A DNA stretch of 64,000 bases from Astropecten irregularis (GCA_963971285.1 OZ020263.1:4340001-4404000), one strand, 5' to 3'. Shown: positions 1 to 12,057, numbered from the stretch's first letter. Made by a program: numbers and translations. The notes: a model not told the origin generated them from the letters alone.

Positions 1-239
1 ATTTCATAGAGCTGCTCATGGAACAAAATTTGCTTAAGCACGAAAATTCTTCCTTGATCAAACAGGATTACCAACCAAATTTTCATGTGATGTTTACTAC
101 TTTTGACTTGTCTTGGGCCATTGTTTGCTGAGCATAACATTCACAAGGAGTTTTTGGCTGGCATACTGATTTTATTTACAAAGGTTTTTGGTGCTTAAGC
201 AGATTTTGGTGCTTAAGCGGCTCTATGAAATTGGCCCCA
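1..239 (+). mobile_element. Family A MITE, cut by the window edge
   Basis: Palindromic-ended element of about 240 bp. The consensus ends are GGGGCCAATTTCATAGAGC and its complement, with GCTTAAGCAC-type blocks just inside both ends. The first few bases lie outside the window. The right end is TCTATGAAATTGGCCCC. No coding capacity. Confidence 0.85.
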
Positions 240-682
240 GACCAGACTGTCGGCATAATACTCACTCTCTATCCAGAGTCAGACAGACGATTCCATCCTT
301 ATCAGCTGCTATAACGTTAGCTTCCCTCTTCTCATCACGCCTGGTAAGAAAAAAACAAAATATCAACAGATGAAATGTGTGGAATGACATCGAAAACGTG
401 AATTTATTACCACATGTATCAAAATCACAACATAGTTCGACAAGAGGGTTGGGAGAAAGAAATTGGGATTGGCAATAAACGAGGGACATTGTCTCAATGT
501 TACTCATCAAATGCCGATTACCTATGTCTAGACGTTTAAATTGAAATAAAATGGTTACACACGCGTACACAATATTTTCCCATATTCGTTCTTTCCCAGT
601 ACTCCCACAAATTCCCTGTCTGTTGAAAGCTTAGACAGCTTGGACATTTTAAATGACTTGATAAACAGGTCAAATGTATCAT

Positions 683-766
683 AGATTTTGAAAAGTGAAC
701 AAAGAAAAATTGACTGGGGCGGGACTTGAACCGGCGACCTCCTGAATACCGTACAGACGCTAACTT
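683..766 (-). mobile_element. tRNA-derived SINE fragment (family S)
   Basis: Matches the tRNA-like head of the SINE at 56118-56332, including box B (complement of GGGACTTGAACC at 720-731) and the AAAAGTGAACA tail stretch. It lacks box A, so it is a truncated copy lying directly beside a second copy. Confidence 0.75.
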
Positions 767-772
767 CCAATA

Positions 773-1103
773 AATCAAATCATTAAATAACCACAAGGGA
801 GACTGAATTTTAAGTCTTTGAAAAGTGAACAACGGAATTGACTGAAGCAGGATTCGAACCCAAGCGACTTCCGGAACACTGTACCAGCGCTCTTACTATC
901 TGTGCTACCCAGCCCTACTTGGTGGTATCCTTATTAGTTAATGGGAGACTTTGGAGAACCGGTCTTCAAGTTAACAGCGCACGCAATTGTGAGCATGCGC
1001 GTGTTGTTTTGCGCGTGCATGCGCTGTTGACTAGAAGACCGGTTCTCCATAGCCTCCCATTATCTTTGTTTGTTTGTTTGCATTCAGAAGCCATGAAACC
1101 AAG
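773..1103 (-). mobile_element. tRNA-derived SINE (family S) interrupted by a K element
   Basis: Minus-oriented SINE. Box B is at 850-860 (complement of GGATTCGAACC), box A is degenerate near 895-912, and the CAGCCCTAC and GAAGCCATGAAACC flanks are shared with the copy at 56118-56332. The sequence is split at 940-1061 by a K-family palindrome. Confidence 0.8.
940..1061. mobile_element. Family K palindromic MITE inside a SINE
   Basis: A 122-bp fold-back with about 40-bp arms beginning AATGGGAGACTTTGGAGAAC and ending in the complement. The centre is GC-rich alternating purine/pyrimidine (GCATGCGCGTG). Comparing the host SINE with the uninterrupted copy at 56118-56332 suggests insertion at AATT with a 2-bp AT duplication. 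Confidence 0.85.
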
Positions 1104-1871
1104 CTCATAAATAATTTTTTTTTTTAACCCTAATACCTCTAACTTGCACAAAGATTTTTTTTTCAAATCATGCAAATTATATCCTTACCCATCTAGAGAA
1201 CTTTCACCAAAGTAGTCGCCCTTCTTTAACGTGTTGGTGAGTCGTGGGCTGCCCCCTGAGCCAGGACGTTGCGTCACATGACACTGCAAACGACAAATAA
1301 AAACCACTTGTCACTGTCATTTGTCAGACACTGACAACAACATCAATGTAAATACAACAAAACGGAAACCGAAAGAAAGGCAAACTTTGCCGACCTTCTG
1401 ATGAGAGAGACCACTTCGACTGTAAAGCAAACACGGAACATGATGGATGAAAATTAATCAGGAAACTGAACGGACGTGTCTCGGAGAATTACACGACTGG
1501 GACTAGGGCAGTAGAATTAACTTAGGTATTCGTGGCGCAAGCCGACCCATTCGTAAATATTTGAAGTTCACAATTTGTTATCGGCAAAAGTCTCTGTCAA
1601 GAGAACAGCTTTTGCAAAAACTAAGATAGAGTTGTTTTTTTTTGCAAATTTGTTAAGAGTGAGGCCTTGCATTTCAATGAGTGCCCTACTGGGATTCAAA
1701 ATGCAAGGTCATCAAATCATCACAGTATTCTAAAATTTTCATTTTTTTTTTTTTTTTGGGGGGAGGGGGCCTTCTTGTTTTAGAAATTAAGGAACATAAT
1801 GAGCCATAAACAGTTGAAGCTTATATGTCAACTTGGTGAGATACCTCTTAAAATGAAAGCTGCATACAATT

Positions 1872-2005
1872 CAAGAGGTTGAAGAGATTTAAAAGTTCCT
1901 ATACTTTTGTACAGAGCAAGTGTAGAAAAAACCCTGAAATTCTGAATTGAAATCTAAACCAAACAAATCGGAATTCAGATTTAAATCTGAAGTTTCACAT
2001 CCCTG
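1872..2005. mobile_element. Family P MITE (hAT-like ends), left end uncertain
   Basis: Shares AGTTCCTATA, TTTTGTACAGAGC, CTGAAATTCTG and the right end GAAGTTTCACATCCCTG with the copy near 17950-18090, and ends of the same kind with 5696-5873. The flanks CAATT and CAAAT are near-identical 5-mers, so the left end at 1872 is plausible rather than proven. Confidence 0.55.
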
Positions 2006-4041
2006 CAAATATGTCACATTATCAGTCATTCTCGGGCAAAAAGCACCAACTGCGAAAAGAAATTCTTCTCTTGAACAAAACAAAGCACGACCATCTCTGT
2101 GACTACCCTTATAAATGCCCCATGGCAGGTACTGACTGCAAGGATTTTTTTGTTGGTTATCCCACAGGCACTGCGACAAACTCCGAATGACTTTATAACC
2201 AGCTACACATGACCTGGGCCAAGTTCCATCTCCTCCCCTCTTCCCCCCGATCAATAACTTGCCGCAAGATATGTACATGTATACACGCTGCATTTCCTCT
2301 CTCTTGCTTTTTATTATTATCTAGTTCCCATGCAAACTACTCGTTTTCAATTCATTGCCACAACAAATGAATAAATTGACTTCCATTATAAACTTTCTTC
2401 TTTTCCTTGCTTGTGCCTCGCAGTCAGTTGTGACGAGGCATACATATCAACCTCGTCCGGATGGTTAAAGGTGGTCAGTGACTTTTTGAAAGAGACATTT
2501 ATGACGGACGGGATACATGTGCTTGCAAATTCCACAAGACCTAGCTTCCAATAGGTGAGGGAACTTGACAGTATCACATATCAATTTGTAAGCGCTCCTT
2601 TTCAAGCTTCCGAGCAGCCATTAATTTGTGCACTGTGGGAACAACTATCAACTATCTTTCATTTCAAAGTTCCGTTCACCACTAAAAAACGGATCGACAT
2701 TCTACTTTCTTAAACAAATGTAAGAAAGGAATATCAATTTCCTACAGGCTTATTATATTATTGCGAACATTGAGTCGGAGGAAAGCCTGTAAAATTACCA
2801 TTAATTGCCAATTCTTTTGTATGTTTTCTCCCAATTTTGTGTGTAAATTTCAGTTCCCGGCAGATCAGTCTCTCTTTAACTCGCCGTAAATGAAAATGGT
2901 GCCACCATTCGACCTTCTTAAAAAAAAGTGTTTGTACGAGAAGTTTGGACCAATGTAAAAATGTAAGGATCATTGTGATTGGTTCTCAGAAAGACCCTTA
3001 ATTCTACATTATTAGATAGTGATAACCAATCATATGTTCATTTATTTAAGCGCTTTTGGTTGTTGGAAAGCGTGTCATGCGCAATGAATACAATGAATAT
3101 GTCCTTTCCACACACAAACTTTGGCGTTCGCACGCACACGTAATACAGTAGCACGGTTCGCCAGTGCACAAGAAAACAACCTTTTTTCTGTAGGAGCGAT
3201 TTTGATACAAAACAAATTGATATGGTCTTGAACAAGAAATAAAACTGTGACAGCAAAAACTGGCTGTGCATCCTTTTCCATCAAGCCTAATAAAACAAAT
3301 AATTTCAGATGATGCTGTATTAAAAATGAGGTTTTCTCTTTCTCTAGCAAGCATTTAAAAATCCTTGATTTGCATTCGAGATCAGGTGTTCTGTCTTGAT
3401 TGAAATACCTGACAAATATTGATTGAAATGCGTAGCAGAATAAAAAAAAGAAGAAACTGTTTTATCCGAGTGACCTTAGGAGTTTTCTAATTTGCTGGGG
3501 GTGATGTATACCAAAATAGATTCTACAGAAACAGAGAGTGACTATTTATAAATGTGTGATGAGTGAAATGTCAATCAAAGCTTCTAAACAGGTGCTTCGT
3601 TTCCGCTCGTTGTGCATGCATAAACCTTTCACTTTCATTTGTCGCGGTACGATGTTACGCGTGCAAGGAATACGGTAAATAATTATGTGGATGCAATGTG
3701 TGAAAAAAATGAAACTGAAAACAGTGACCAAAAGTTATCAGTCTGGCAACTTGAACCAATACATGTACCATGGGAGTGTGTGGATTCCAGGAACAAGACC
3801 GTTGTTTTAAGATTATGGAATTGACAACAAAGCTGCAGAAACATACAGCAATACATTTTTTTTGCAGTCTGGCGATCTTTTGGGACAGCTTGAACTACAA
3901 CACATGTATTGATTTATAATTCCAGAAACGTGCTCTTTCCATAATTTCAAAATCATTCAAGTCACAAAGAAATTTGTGGAAGAGTAAGCAAAAAGATATA
4001 ATTCCAATGCATAAAATCAATCTCCACTGAACTCCGAAACC

Positions 4042-4282
4042 AGGCGCCAAGAGCTGCTTAAACATAAAATTGCTTAAGTATGAAAAGTCTTCTTTGATCA
4101 AATAGGATTGCCACCCAATTTTAATGTATGTTTACTGCTTTTGACTTGTATTTGGCCATTGTTTGCCAAGCATAACATTCACAATGAGTTTTTGCTGGCA
4201 TACTGATTTTATTTAATAACCAAGGTTTCAGTGCTTATGCAAATTTTGGTGCTTAAGCATGCAGCTTTATGAAATTGGCCCC
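4042..4282 (+). mobile_element. Family A MITE
   Basis: Near full-length copy of the 240-bp element. The left end is decayed (GCGCCAAGAGCTGCTTAA) and the right end is intact (ATGAAATTGGCCCC). Internal blocks TTTGACTTGTATTTGGCCAT and CATAACATTCACAATGAG match the other copies. Confidence 0.85.
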
Positions 4283-4871
4283 AGAATTCTTGAGTCCATA
4301 CCACTACACGACGGTGAAGAAAAACGGAAATTGTATGTGTAATTTTCCACAGGGAGAGGTACATGCCTCTAAGATAGTTTTCTCTGCTTAAGTAGTGCGA
4401 TCCCAACGGATTCAGACTCCGGCTCATGTACCGAGCATACTCAGCATTGTATGATTATAAGCCTTGTGCGAGCTCCTGGGTAAAATGCTGTTGCCATCCA
4501 CCATGATCCCAGGATGATGTTTTGCTTCACATCATGGACAATCTCATGTTCGACCAGCTGATTGTTTGTCTAGGCGGACAGCAATTAGCATCGGTCGCTA
4601 GTGGTAAGGGGGCATGTTCCTCCCTCTGTCTTTTCCCCTCTACCTTTTCAGGAGGGTTGTTTTGATTGGGGTTTGTTGGCGATATATCCTCGGTGTTCCC
4701 TAAGTGGCCCCGGTCCCTACGGCTCGAGATATGTGCATTCTTTACATCTTTACGACAAGAACTTTATCCCCAAACATGCCAAAAAAACTAAAGCGAAACA
4801 AAAAATGTAAAAAAAAGAAGAAATTTTAATGGGAAGAGCAAGGTTTGCCTGCTGTTTGGATGCAAGCTTAA

Positions 4872-5397
4872 AGGTAATATCATACTTTGGTTTTTGTCAT
4901 AGAAATGCAGATTCATCATATACATGGGCAAAAATATCAAGAAAGATACAGTGACAGTCATCAGTGAAATTCCCAGTCTCATACGGTGCCAACTTTTTGA
5001 GAAAATAGTGAAAAACGCTCACGTTGTATTTTAAAATCTTTTCATCACAGAAGTTTTGATATCCGAGATCAAAACTACTTTGAGGTAAAGAAAGATTTGA
5101 GGCTTTGCATGGTGGCAATTGGTATGTGGATTGTTTTGCGGAAACACCATGTAAGAATCGTTTGTACTTTCGCATTCTATGTCGTTTGCACTTCTCAGAA
5201 GGTCTCAACGTTTCGACTAGCCTGCTCTAGTCATCACCAGGACATATTGGGGTGATTGATTTTAGTCTTCTGGATAAATTTCAGGCAGAACATTTTGAAC
5301 AGTATGTTTCTACCATCACCATCTTTATACCCTGTACGTTGTAGGTAAATCTGTGCAGATTTCTGTTTTGGTGTGCTACCAAAGTATGATAGAACCT
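4872..5397 (+). mobile_element. Family B TTAA-flanked MITE with insert
   Basis: Left end AGGTAATATCATACTTTGG follows TTAA at 4868-4871. The right end CCAAAGTATGATAGAACC is followed by a decayed TTGA. About 180 bp of foreign sequence (roughly 5085-5268) interrupts the usual interior and carries a hammerhead-like motif. Confidence 0.85.
5203..5240 (-). ncRNA. Hammerhead-ribozyme-like motif (HH1)
   Basis: Read on the minus strand: CTGGTGAT, a perfect 6-bp stem GACTAG/CTAGTC closed by AGCAGG, then GAAACGTT. This resembles the CUGAUGA - stem II - GAAA core found in hammerhead ribozymes of Penelope-like and related retroelements. The stem absorbs the last core GA, and stems I and III are not clear, so activity is doubtful. 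Confidence 0.4.
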
Positions 5398-5673
5398 TGA
5401 AGCAAGCAATGTATTCAGAAAATGGTAAGCCTCAGCGATTGGAATACAGACACAAATATGATGAGTGCCCCCCATGAATGGTGTTTGGTAATGGCTGTCT
5501 ACATCAGATGAATAGACCCCCCAGAAGACTGTAACCTTGTGTCTTGTAATGCTCATGTTGAAGAAGGGTAATGAAATTAAATTGCCATCATCAGGCCTGG
5601 CCATTTCATCAATGCATGATGCCCTCCCTCCCAACCCCCACTGGGCTTAAAGATGCAACATCCTGTCAAACCT

Positions 5674-6078
5674 GGGTGCAAATTTCATAGAGCTTCAAGG
5701 GATGAGATTGACCAATGATAAAAATGTCTGAAAACAGCTGACAAGGAGCATAAAAAGTCTGAACTCTGAAAATCTCCTAGACTTTTGTACACAACCTGTG
5801 AGAAAAAAAAAGTCTGAAATCCAAAACAAAAAAAGTCTGAAATCAGATTTTAATCTGAGAAATCTCATCCATGAGCTTCTTAAGCACAACATTTGCTTAA
5901 GCATGAAAAGTCTTCCTACCAAAATTTCATGTGAATACTGCTTTTGACTTGTATTTGGCAGTTGTTTGCTGAACATAACATTCACAAGGAGTTTTGCCTG
6001 GCGTAGTGATTTTATTTACTAAGGTTTTTGGTGCTTAAGCAAATTTTGGTGCTTAAGCAGCTCTATGAAATTGACCCC
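5674..6078 (+). mobile_element. Family A MITE split by a P element
   Basis: The left end GGGTGCAAATTTCATAGAGC is separated from the rest of the element, which resumes at about 5874 with AGCTTCTTAAGCAC and ends TGAAATTGACCCC. The interruption is the P element at 5696-5873. Confidence 0.85.
5696..5873. mobile_element. Family P MITE nested in a family A element
   Basis: A 178-bp element with inverted ends CAAGGGATGAGATT and AATCTCATCCATG, flanked by a direct repeat AGCTT (5691-5695 and 5874-5878). The host A consensus has the site once, so a 5-bp target duplication is well supported. The ends resemble the CAGGG start of hAT transposons. Confidence 0.75.
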
Positions 6079-7046
6079 TGGTGGCACATTCAAATGCCAG
6101 TTTCAGAATGTTTCAGTAATATCACCTTTGTATTCTTTAATATTTTAAAACAACCAATCAGAGGATCCTCCCAGAGTGGTCCAAAACTGTTCTGAATATT
6201 AGCTGTATAAACTATATTAAATATCTCAAGTCATAAAAAGAGCAAAAACAAGAAGGAGACAACAAAATATCCGAACAAAAGCAAAATGCTTTTCCCGTCA
6301 CGCTAGGAAAAGTCAACAAATTTGAAGGTTAGATAAATAAAAAAAACTGACCAATGCAAAAAGGTTCAGTCATTGCTCATTCCATTTTACAAAACAATTT
6401 GAATTGCACAGACTATGAGTCTTTAAATCTCCATTAAAGAAATGTAAACAAATAATCCTTCCCAACGGTAGAGCTGTTACAACAATCCCCCATCTAAACT
6501 GTTGACACAGCTTGGAGCATGCTGGAATACGCCGCCGCCAGAGAGAATCCCACCAACCCCCTATCCCCATCCTCCTTTTCCCGTCCAAAGTTGAGAGCTT
6601 CAGATCTCTGCTTCGATTCCCTCGAAAAAAAATAAAATTTCAGCTTTGACAGCCGAGTCACGTGGGCAAAGTAGTACCAGCAGGATGCTATTAATAAATG
6701 ACCTACGTTTCACTTTGTGTCGCGATATCATGCGCAATCGTCAGGGGTAATATTCTACAAGAGTGTTGGGAGGAGAAAGGGGGGATGGGTGTCTTTGATT
6801 TTTTTTTACGCAAGCCGGTACGCTGCAGCTGTCAAGTACGGCCTATCTCTGGAGTGGTGAGAGAGGGCGCTGGTCATCACAAATTAATATTTCTCCCCTC
6901 CGATGTACCACGGGTATAAATCTGCGAAGTGGTCGGATTACGATCGGACATACTGCATATCATATATCTGACGAACGCTTGCAAACGGCTAATAAAGTTT
7001 TCATGAAAGTCACTCCCACTGCATGAACAGTAAAATCTGCTGTTAA

Positions 7047-7506
7047 AGGTACTATCATACTTTGGTAGCATACCGAAACAGAAATCTTCACAGATTTACC
7101 TATAACTTACAGGGTATAAAGATGTTGATGTTAGAAACATACTTTTAAAATGTTTCTGCCTGAAATGATGTATTTATTCAGAAAAGAGTAAAACCAGTGA
7201 CCTAGGGCCAGTTTGTTTCGGACGAATCCTGCGGATCCGGATCCCATTTTAGCGTACCCTGCATAGGAGAAGGATCCCAAAATATTGGATCCTTTGCATG
7301 AAACAAACAGGCCCCAAAATTATTTCTGTTCTTTCGAAGATCAAAAATAAAAGAGAAAATACTTCAGAAATACTGCGGCCATTTTGCACTGTGGGGGCAC
7401 TGTATGGGACTGAAATTTTGACAGACGACTGTTACTGTGTGTCTTCCATAATATTTTTGTCCATGAATCTGTATTCTTTGACAAAAACCAAAGTATGATA
7501 TTACCT
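7047..7506 (-). mobile_element. Family B MITE split by an L element
   Basis: Flanked by TTAA on both sides (7043-7046 and 7507-7510), with ends AGGTACTATCATACTTTGG and its complement. The interior, including GGGTATAAAGATG and GAAACATAC, matches other B copies. A 110-bp palindromic L element interrupts it. Confidence 0.88.
7205..7314. mobile_element. Family L palindromic MITE
   Basis: A 110-bp element, seen once, with ends GGGCCAGTTTGTTTC and GAAACAAACAGGCCCC and internal GGATCC-containing arms. It lies inside the B copy, so it inserted later than that copy. Confidence 0.7.
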
Positions 7507-7616
7507 TTAATTCCATGATCTTAATGAAATGATGCAAATATGTAAATAGAGGGGGGACAGGGTACACTTAAGGACTCCTGTTTAAATTTGATACACTCCT
7601 GGTTTCGATGCCATAC

Positions 7617-7694
7617 CTTTCCTTTCAGGATGACGTACATCGTGTCCCCTACGGCTCCTTGTCTGACGATGTACTCTCCGTCATCATAGTACGT
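7617..7694 (-). CDS. PRKG1: PRKG1 exon 6 (start of CNB-B)
   Basis: A 78-bp, phase 0-0 exon coding residues 246-271: TYYDDGEYIVRQGAVGDTMY then VILKGK. It matches the first beta strands of CNB-B (vertebrate [25 protein letters not shown]). The CNB-B phosphate-binding cassette would be in the next exon, outside the window, so the state of its cGMP ligands cannot be judged. The acceptor is TTGCAG at 7695-7700 and the donor is GTATGG at 7611-7616. Because the exon is a multiple of three and in phase 0 at both ends, skipping it would keep the frame. Confidence 0.95.
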
Positions 7695-10600
7695 CTGCAA
7701 TCAAAAACAAAGACCACACAAATAAAAAGAAATCAAAACATACGTCTATGTAAGAACTCTAGCAATTGAATTGTATCCCTCATATTGCTATTAAGTGAAC
7801 AGTTCAATGGCGATTTCAGTTAAATGGCAGGTTTCCGTTAAATGGCAGATTTCAATTCAAATTGCAATTTTAAAAGCAATGCCCACGTCTGGATTTAAGG
7901 ATTGAAGAATCAATTTTCTGAAAGAAGCACTTAAGAAAGATTTCATGTTTCAGAAATGAAAAGCACACAAAAAACCCTAAGACTTTGAATGTTGCAAATG
8001 TCAGATATATAAGAATGTAGATTCAAACAGCCTACATTCAGCTTGTCACTTTAATTAAAAAGGTTGGGCAAATCTTTCATTCATACATTTTTTGTTAGCA
8101 ATCAATTAAAAGTGATCTTCACGATTAATAAATTGCTGCAGACGACGACCACAATAACAAGATGAAATGTTATGAAATGCTCGGAGTTTAAAAATAGAAG
8201 GGCCTGCAATTTCAATCCCAGCAAGATCATTCTCAAGGCACATGAGAATGGTACATGACGATCTATCCTTGACAATTTTTTTTTACTCAGTCAAGCAATC
8301 AGATGAAATTCATAATTTTTCCCAGCTCACAAAATAAACAAATTAAAAAAAATCTAACTGAATGTTTCTAAGTCAATTTGGTCTGAAGTAGAGCAATGAA
8401 TGTTTAATTCCATGTGCAGTTCGTAAAATTACAAAAAAATTAAGCTTGACTTTTTTTCTCCTCCCCTCATAATTTTTTTTTCTCCCGGACATGGAAGCAG
8501 ACTTCCTCTGGCAAACAAACGAAAGAAACACCCACGACGCTATTTTTCTTCCCCTGTTTCCTCTTGCCGATGTTGACTGTCAGTACCGGCGTATTTTTGG
8601 GTTATTCAGGCAACAAGACATTATGAGTGAAATCAGTTGCCAAAAGGAGAGAGAGGAAGAATGTCTGTCTTGATTGACACCTATTTACTGTCGGGTTTTT
8701 CCGTCAGGACCCTGAACAAACTTGTTCACATCCATTAGGTTCTTTTTTTTCTTCTTCCTTCTGTGTGGGGGATACTTCACTTTTGAGTCTGTCAAATATT
8801 ATGTACATGTAGTGTTTAGCTGAGATTGAAAGCTGAGTATCGTGTGCTTGAGGATCCGGAAAATTAGGAGGAAAGGCTCAAGAAGTTTATAGAATTCCTC
8901 CACTCCATACTTCTTTGTGCCCCTATCTGTACATTTAAGGGTTGCTAGAGAAGCAGAAATGTTCATTTTTACTCCGCAACTCAAAACATCTCATTTTCAA
9001 GAGGATGAAAATCATCTTAAAGTGCATGTGCAACATTGGTAACAAACCATAACAGAAATGTTCACATATTTACGTATGACTTACAGGGTATAAAGACGGT
9101 AATGGTAGAAAAATACTGTAAAAGATTTTCTGCCTGAAATGCTGTATTTACCCAGAAAAGATTAAAACCAAACCACCAAAACATTTTTGATCTTGGAAAG
9201 ATAAAAAGCTTTTCCCACACAAATTTGGTGTAACAATTGCAATGATTTCTCACTGTTTTCTACTGTTTCCAATGATCAATTGAGCTGAAAATTTCACATG
9301 TTTGTTTTAATTCCATGACAAATCAAATTATGAGCAGCCTGCAGCTGCTCTGCCACCTTTACCAATGTTGTACATGCCCTTTAACAAATATTTAAAATGG
9401 GAGGGATGGTGGAGATAAATCAGGTTTCCCTCCAAGAAAAATGACAACAAAGTCAAGACATGAACTGTAACCAAATAGGGCTCAGCCAACTTGGCTGTAA
9501 ATAATATTCTTTGTGGAGGATTCTGGCGCAATTTATAAAAAAAACAAAAAAGAATGCCGAAAAATTAATGTGTCAAAAAAATGAAGGGTAAAAAGAAAGC
9601 CGCGCTGACTGTAAATTTGATATCACCACTTGAGGGGGTTATGTCCATGACGAAGATTGATCATAATTTCCACGCAAATTGACAGCAAAAGTCAAAAGCG
9701 GCATTTATGGGAGGATCTGGCCGGAGGAAACACTGTCCCTAATCAGCCGCATCCAATTACAATTAAGTGTGTTATTAGATCTTAGATTGGGAACATTGCC
9801 ACTTCTCGATCTCCGCCTTGTTTGAGGTTCGGGGAAGGAAAAAAAGGCCTAACTGACTTTGTACAATGTACTCTTCTGGCCCGTATATACACAGAGGAGA
9901 TGAATTCCTTGTTTAGGGGGGAAACTCCTCTCTGAAGAAAAAATGGAAGCTTGTTTTGTCTGAAAACAGTTCCCTGGGATATAATGCTGTCTTTACAACT
10001 GGCTTGTGTCTTAACACGAGTTTGAATTCAAGAGGCACACTGCAGTGTACACTGTGCTCGACATGAAACTCACATAAACTCAGCTGAACATGAATCTTTT
10101 GGGATTTTCCTGAGCCGAGCTTTTTATATAATACATACTGAACTGTATGTACTGAACTGGGGTGCTTTTAAAGCTAAAGAAATTTGAGCCAGCACTGGAA
10201 CAATGTTTAATCACGACAGCTAATGATGATTTTCATGTCAGCCATGTTGGATGCTTGAAGGAGAGAATGCTGTTGAGTTTGTTTGTTTTGCCTGGTTTAC
10301 GACGATAAGGTCAGCTGAATATAAAGTGCTCAGCAAATTGCCGTGCTGAGACAAAATAAATGCAGGAAACCAGTCACAAGCAGCAATATATCACACAGCA
10401 TTTTAGCCGGTAACTTGTGTTGTGCTATGATAAAGCAAAACTAATCCCATGCTTAGAAAATTTGGAGGGTCTCGCAAGAGCCTGGCTCTAGGTATGGGTC
10501 GCACAAGGTAAATGACAGGTTTACTACATACGGCATCTTACAAAATGATCATGTTGAGTGGAAAAATACCCCGGGCAAGTTGTACACAAATCAATAAACA

Positions 10601-11213
10601 AGCCCACATTCAATACATTACAAAATATCGTGAGTAACGATGAATTGCGTAGGGGATGCATTTCAATGCTGCAAATTTTTGGCTAAAAATAGCTTTGCAT
10701 CAAATTTCTAAGTAATTTTGCCTGATTTAGGGGAGCTGGTTTAAATCTTGTTTAATTATAGTATCCATCTACTGCTTCTGAATATTTTGTAATGCTATAT
10801 TGTCAACGCTCCTTTAAGATTATCAGTTTATCATTATTGTGTATTTCCACCAAATATTTGGTAAAATATGGACATACATTATGTGGTTAGAAAGAAAAAG
10901 AAATTCGGAATATTAATGATTAACAGAAAATTTAGTTGTTGACTTGTTTTGTCTGAATCATCCCCAATTTATCAAGAAACCTTCGAAGTGTCCTATATGC
11001 AAGCCAGCACAGCTCATTTGTGGGTTCTTGTTGAACAGGTTTATGCTGTTATTCAGTGTTGGTCTCAAATTTGTTGTTTATCTTCAATTTCGTAGAGGCC
11101 AAGCTGCAATCTGAGCAAATGTTAGGTTAGGACTTGGTGTAAATCTCCAATTTTTGAAAAAGGATGTGCGAGCACGCCGGGGAAATATTTGTTTTTATAA
11201 AAAAAAATCATAC
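7695..11213 (-). other. Intron 5 of PRKG1
   Basis: About 3.5 kb between exons 5 and 6. Only one transposon is recognised, a B-type element at 9021-9380. The rest (7695-9020 and 9381-11213) is AT-rich with poly-T and poly-A runs and no recognisable gene or repeat, the longest comparatively clean intronic stretch in the left half. Confidence 0.85.
9021..9380 (-). mobile_element. Family B MITE, variant left half
   Basis: TTAA at 9017-9020 and 9381-9384. It contains the shared B half (TTACAGGGTATAAAGACGGT, GCCTGAAATGCTGTATTTA), but the other half differs (ACCTTTACCAATGTTGTACATG) and is shared with the copy at 44480-44813. Confidence 0.8.
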
Positions 11214-11277
11214 TTCTTCCACGACATCTGCTATCTTGTTGAGTGTCTCCTCCTGAAAATGCTGGAATAACTGAACA
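11214..11277 (-). CDS. PRKG1: PRKG1 exon 5 (inter-CNB linker)
   Basis: A 64-bp exon coding the end of codon 224 and residues 225-245: NVQLFQHFQEETLNKIADVV then EE. It corresponds to the vertebrate [21 protein letters not shown] segment, the helix between CNB-A and CNB-B. Similarity is moderate but collinear. It fits because phase 1 in and phase 0 out match both neighbours. The acceptor is a pyrimidine-rich TTTCAG at 11278-11283 and the donor is GTATGA from 11213 downward. Reading through the donor gives Val then stop, which supports the splice site. Confidence 0.9.
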
Positions 11278-11403
11278 CTGAAAGGAAAAGAAAAGAAAAA
11301 ACAAATTGGGAAAATATAAATAGCTGAATGGAGGGCAATGCTCGGAAGGTGAACTGAAGAAGGTATAAAATGGCAGAATGGCAAATGGATGACTTGGAGG
11401 CAT

Positions 11404-11621
11404 GGGCCGTTTACGAAACGGAGGCTCAGGCTCTGGCTCCATTTCATGAATCCATTCTACAACACTGGGTACCAAATTAGAGGCTTCTGGCTGCGGTTCG
11501 GAAATAGCTTCTCTAGTTTGAAAAGGGAAACAGAGTTTCAGCTTTAATGAAAAACCAGAACCTACATTTTCAGCACATGGATGTTAGTGCTGGAGCCTGA
11601 GCCTCCGTTTCGTAAACGCCC
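11404..11621 (-). mobile_element. Family E MITE (GAGCCT-rich ends)
   Basis: Ends GGGCCGTTTACGAAACGGAGG and complement (right part GCCTCCGTTTCGTAAACGCC); each end runs into GAGCCT-type hexamers. The core has CCAGAACCTACATTTTCAGC and a GAAACAGAG block common to all E copies. No reading frame of interest. Confidence 0.8.
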
Positions 11622-11774
11622 ATAAACACAGCTTGATGTAATTAAGTTAGTGTAATGTCGCTGGCTGTAGCCTGTGTGTGTTATTGTATACCGACATAGC
11701 CAAAGGTAATGCAGCCCAATGTTACTATAGAAATCGCAACGTTACACACTGTGCACCTGTGTGACCAAATATAA

Positions 11775-11910
11775 TGGCTGTGTCCCCAATCTCTGGCTAC
11801 GGCTGCAAATAACACACAAGTCTATGGAAACGGCTGCAGTCACTGGCTTAGTGGCTGCCATAGGGGCGTGTGTAATTTGCGGCCACAGCCAGATATTTGG
11901 GACACAGCCT
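11775..11910. mobile_element. Family G palindromic MITE
   Basis: About 136 bp, ends GGCTGTGTCCCCAATCTCTGG and TTTGGGACACAGCC. Inner arms GCTGCAAATAACACACAAG and GTGTGTAATTTGCGGCC fold together. Related to the copy at 50965-51187. Confidence 0.75.
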
Positions 11911-12057
11911 AAGTCAGTGTTACCTCATACCTGTATTAATTTAAGGGCAATGCAGCCCTAAATAACCCTTGGTAACCCAAAGTAACCAAATCATGCACAA
12001 GCGTAGTAGACCAAAATATTGTAAATTGTACCCAATATAAAGCAATGCCATTCTTAA

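Larger units (their letters stand above)
1..7616 (-). other. Intron 6 of PRKG1 (incomplete)
   Basis: Begins with donor GTATGG at 7616 and runs off the left edge. Recognised contents, from left: A copy 1-239, SINE pieces 683-1103 with a K element inside, P copy about 1872-2005, A copy 4042-4282, B copy 4872-5397 with a hammerhead-like insert, A copy 5674-6078 split by a P element, and B copy 7047-7506 split by an L element. A T-run followed by a G-run lies near 1742-1769. I see nothing recognisable in 1104-1870, 2006-4040 and 6079-7040; reading frames there show no family features. Confidence 0.85.

Noticed and set aside
1-7616. Next PRKG1 exon (CNB-B cassette, GDWFGEKAL)
   Set aside because: No minus-strand match found in intron 6; it must lie beyond the left edge.
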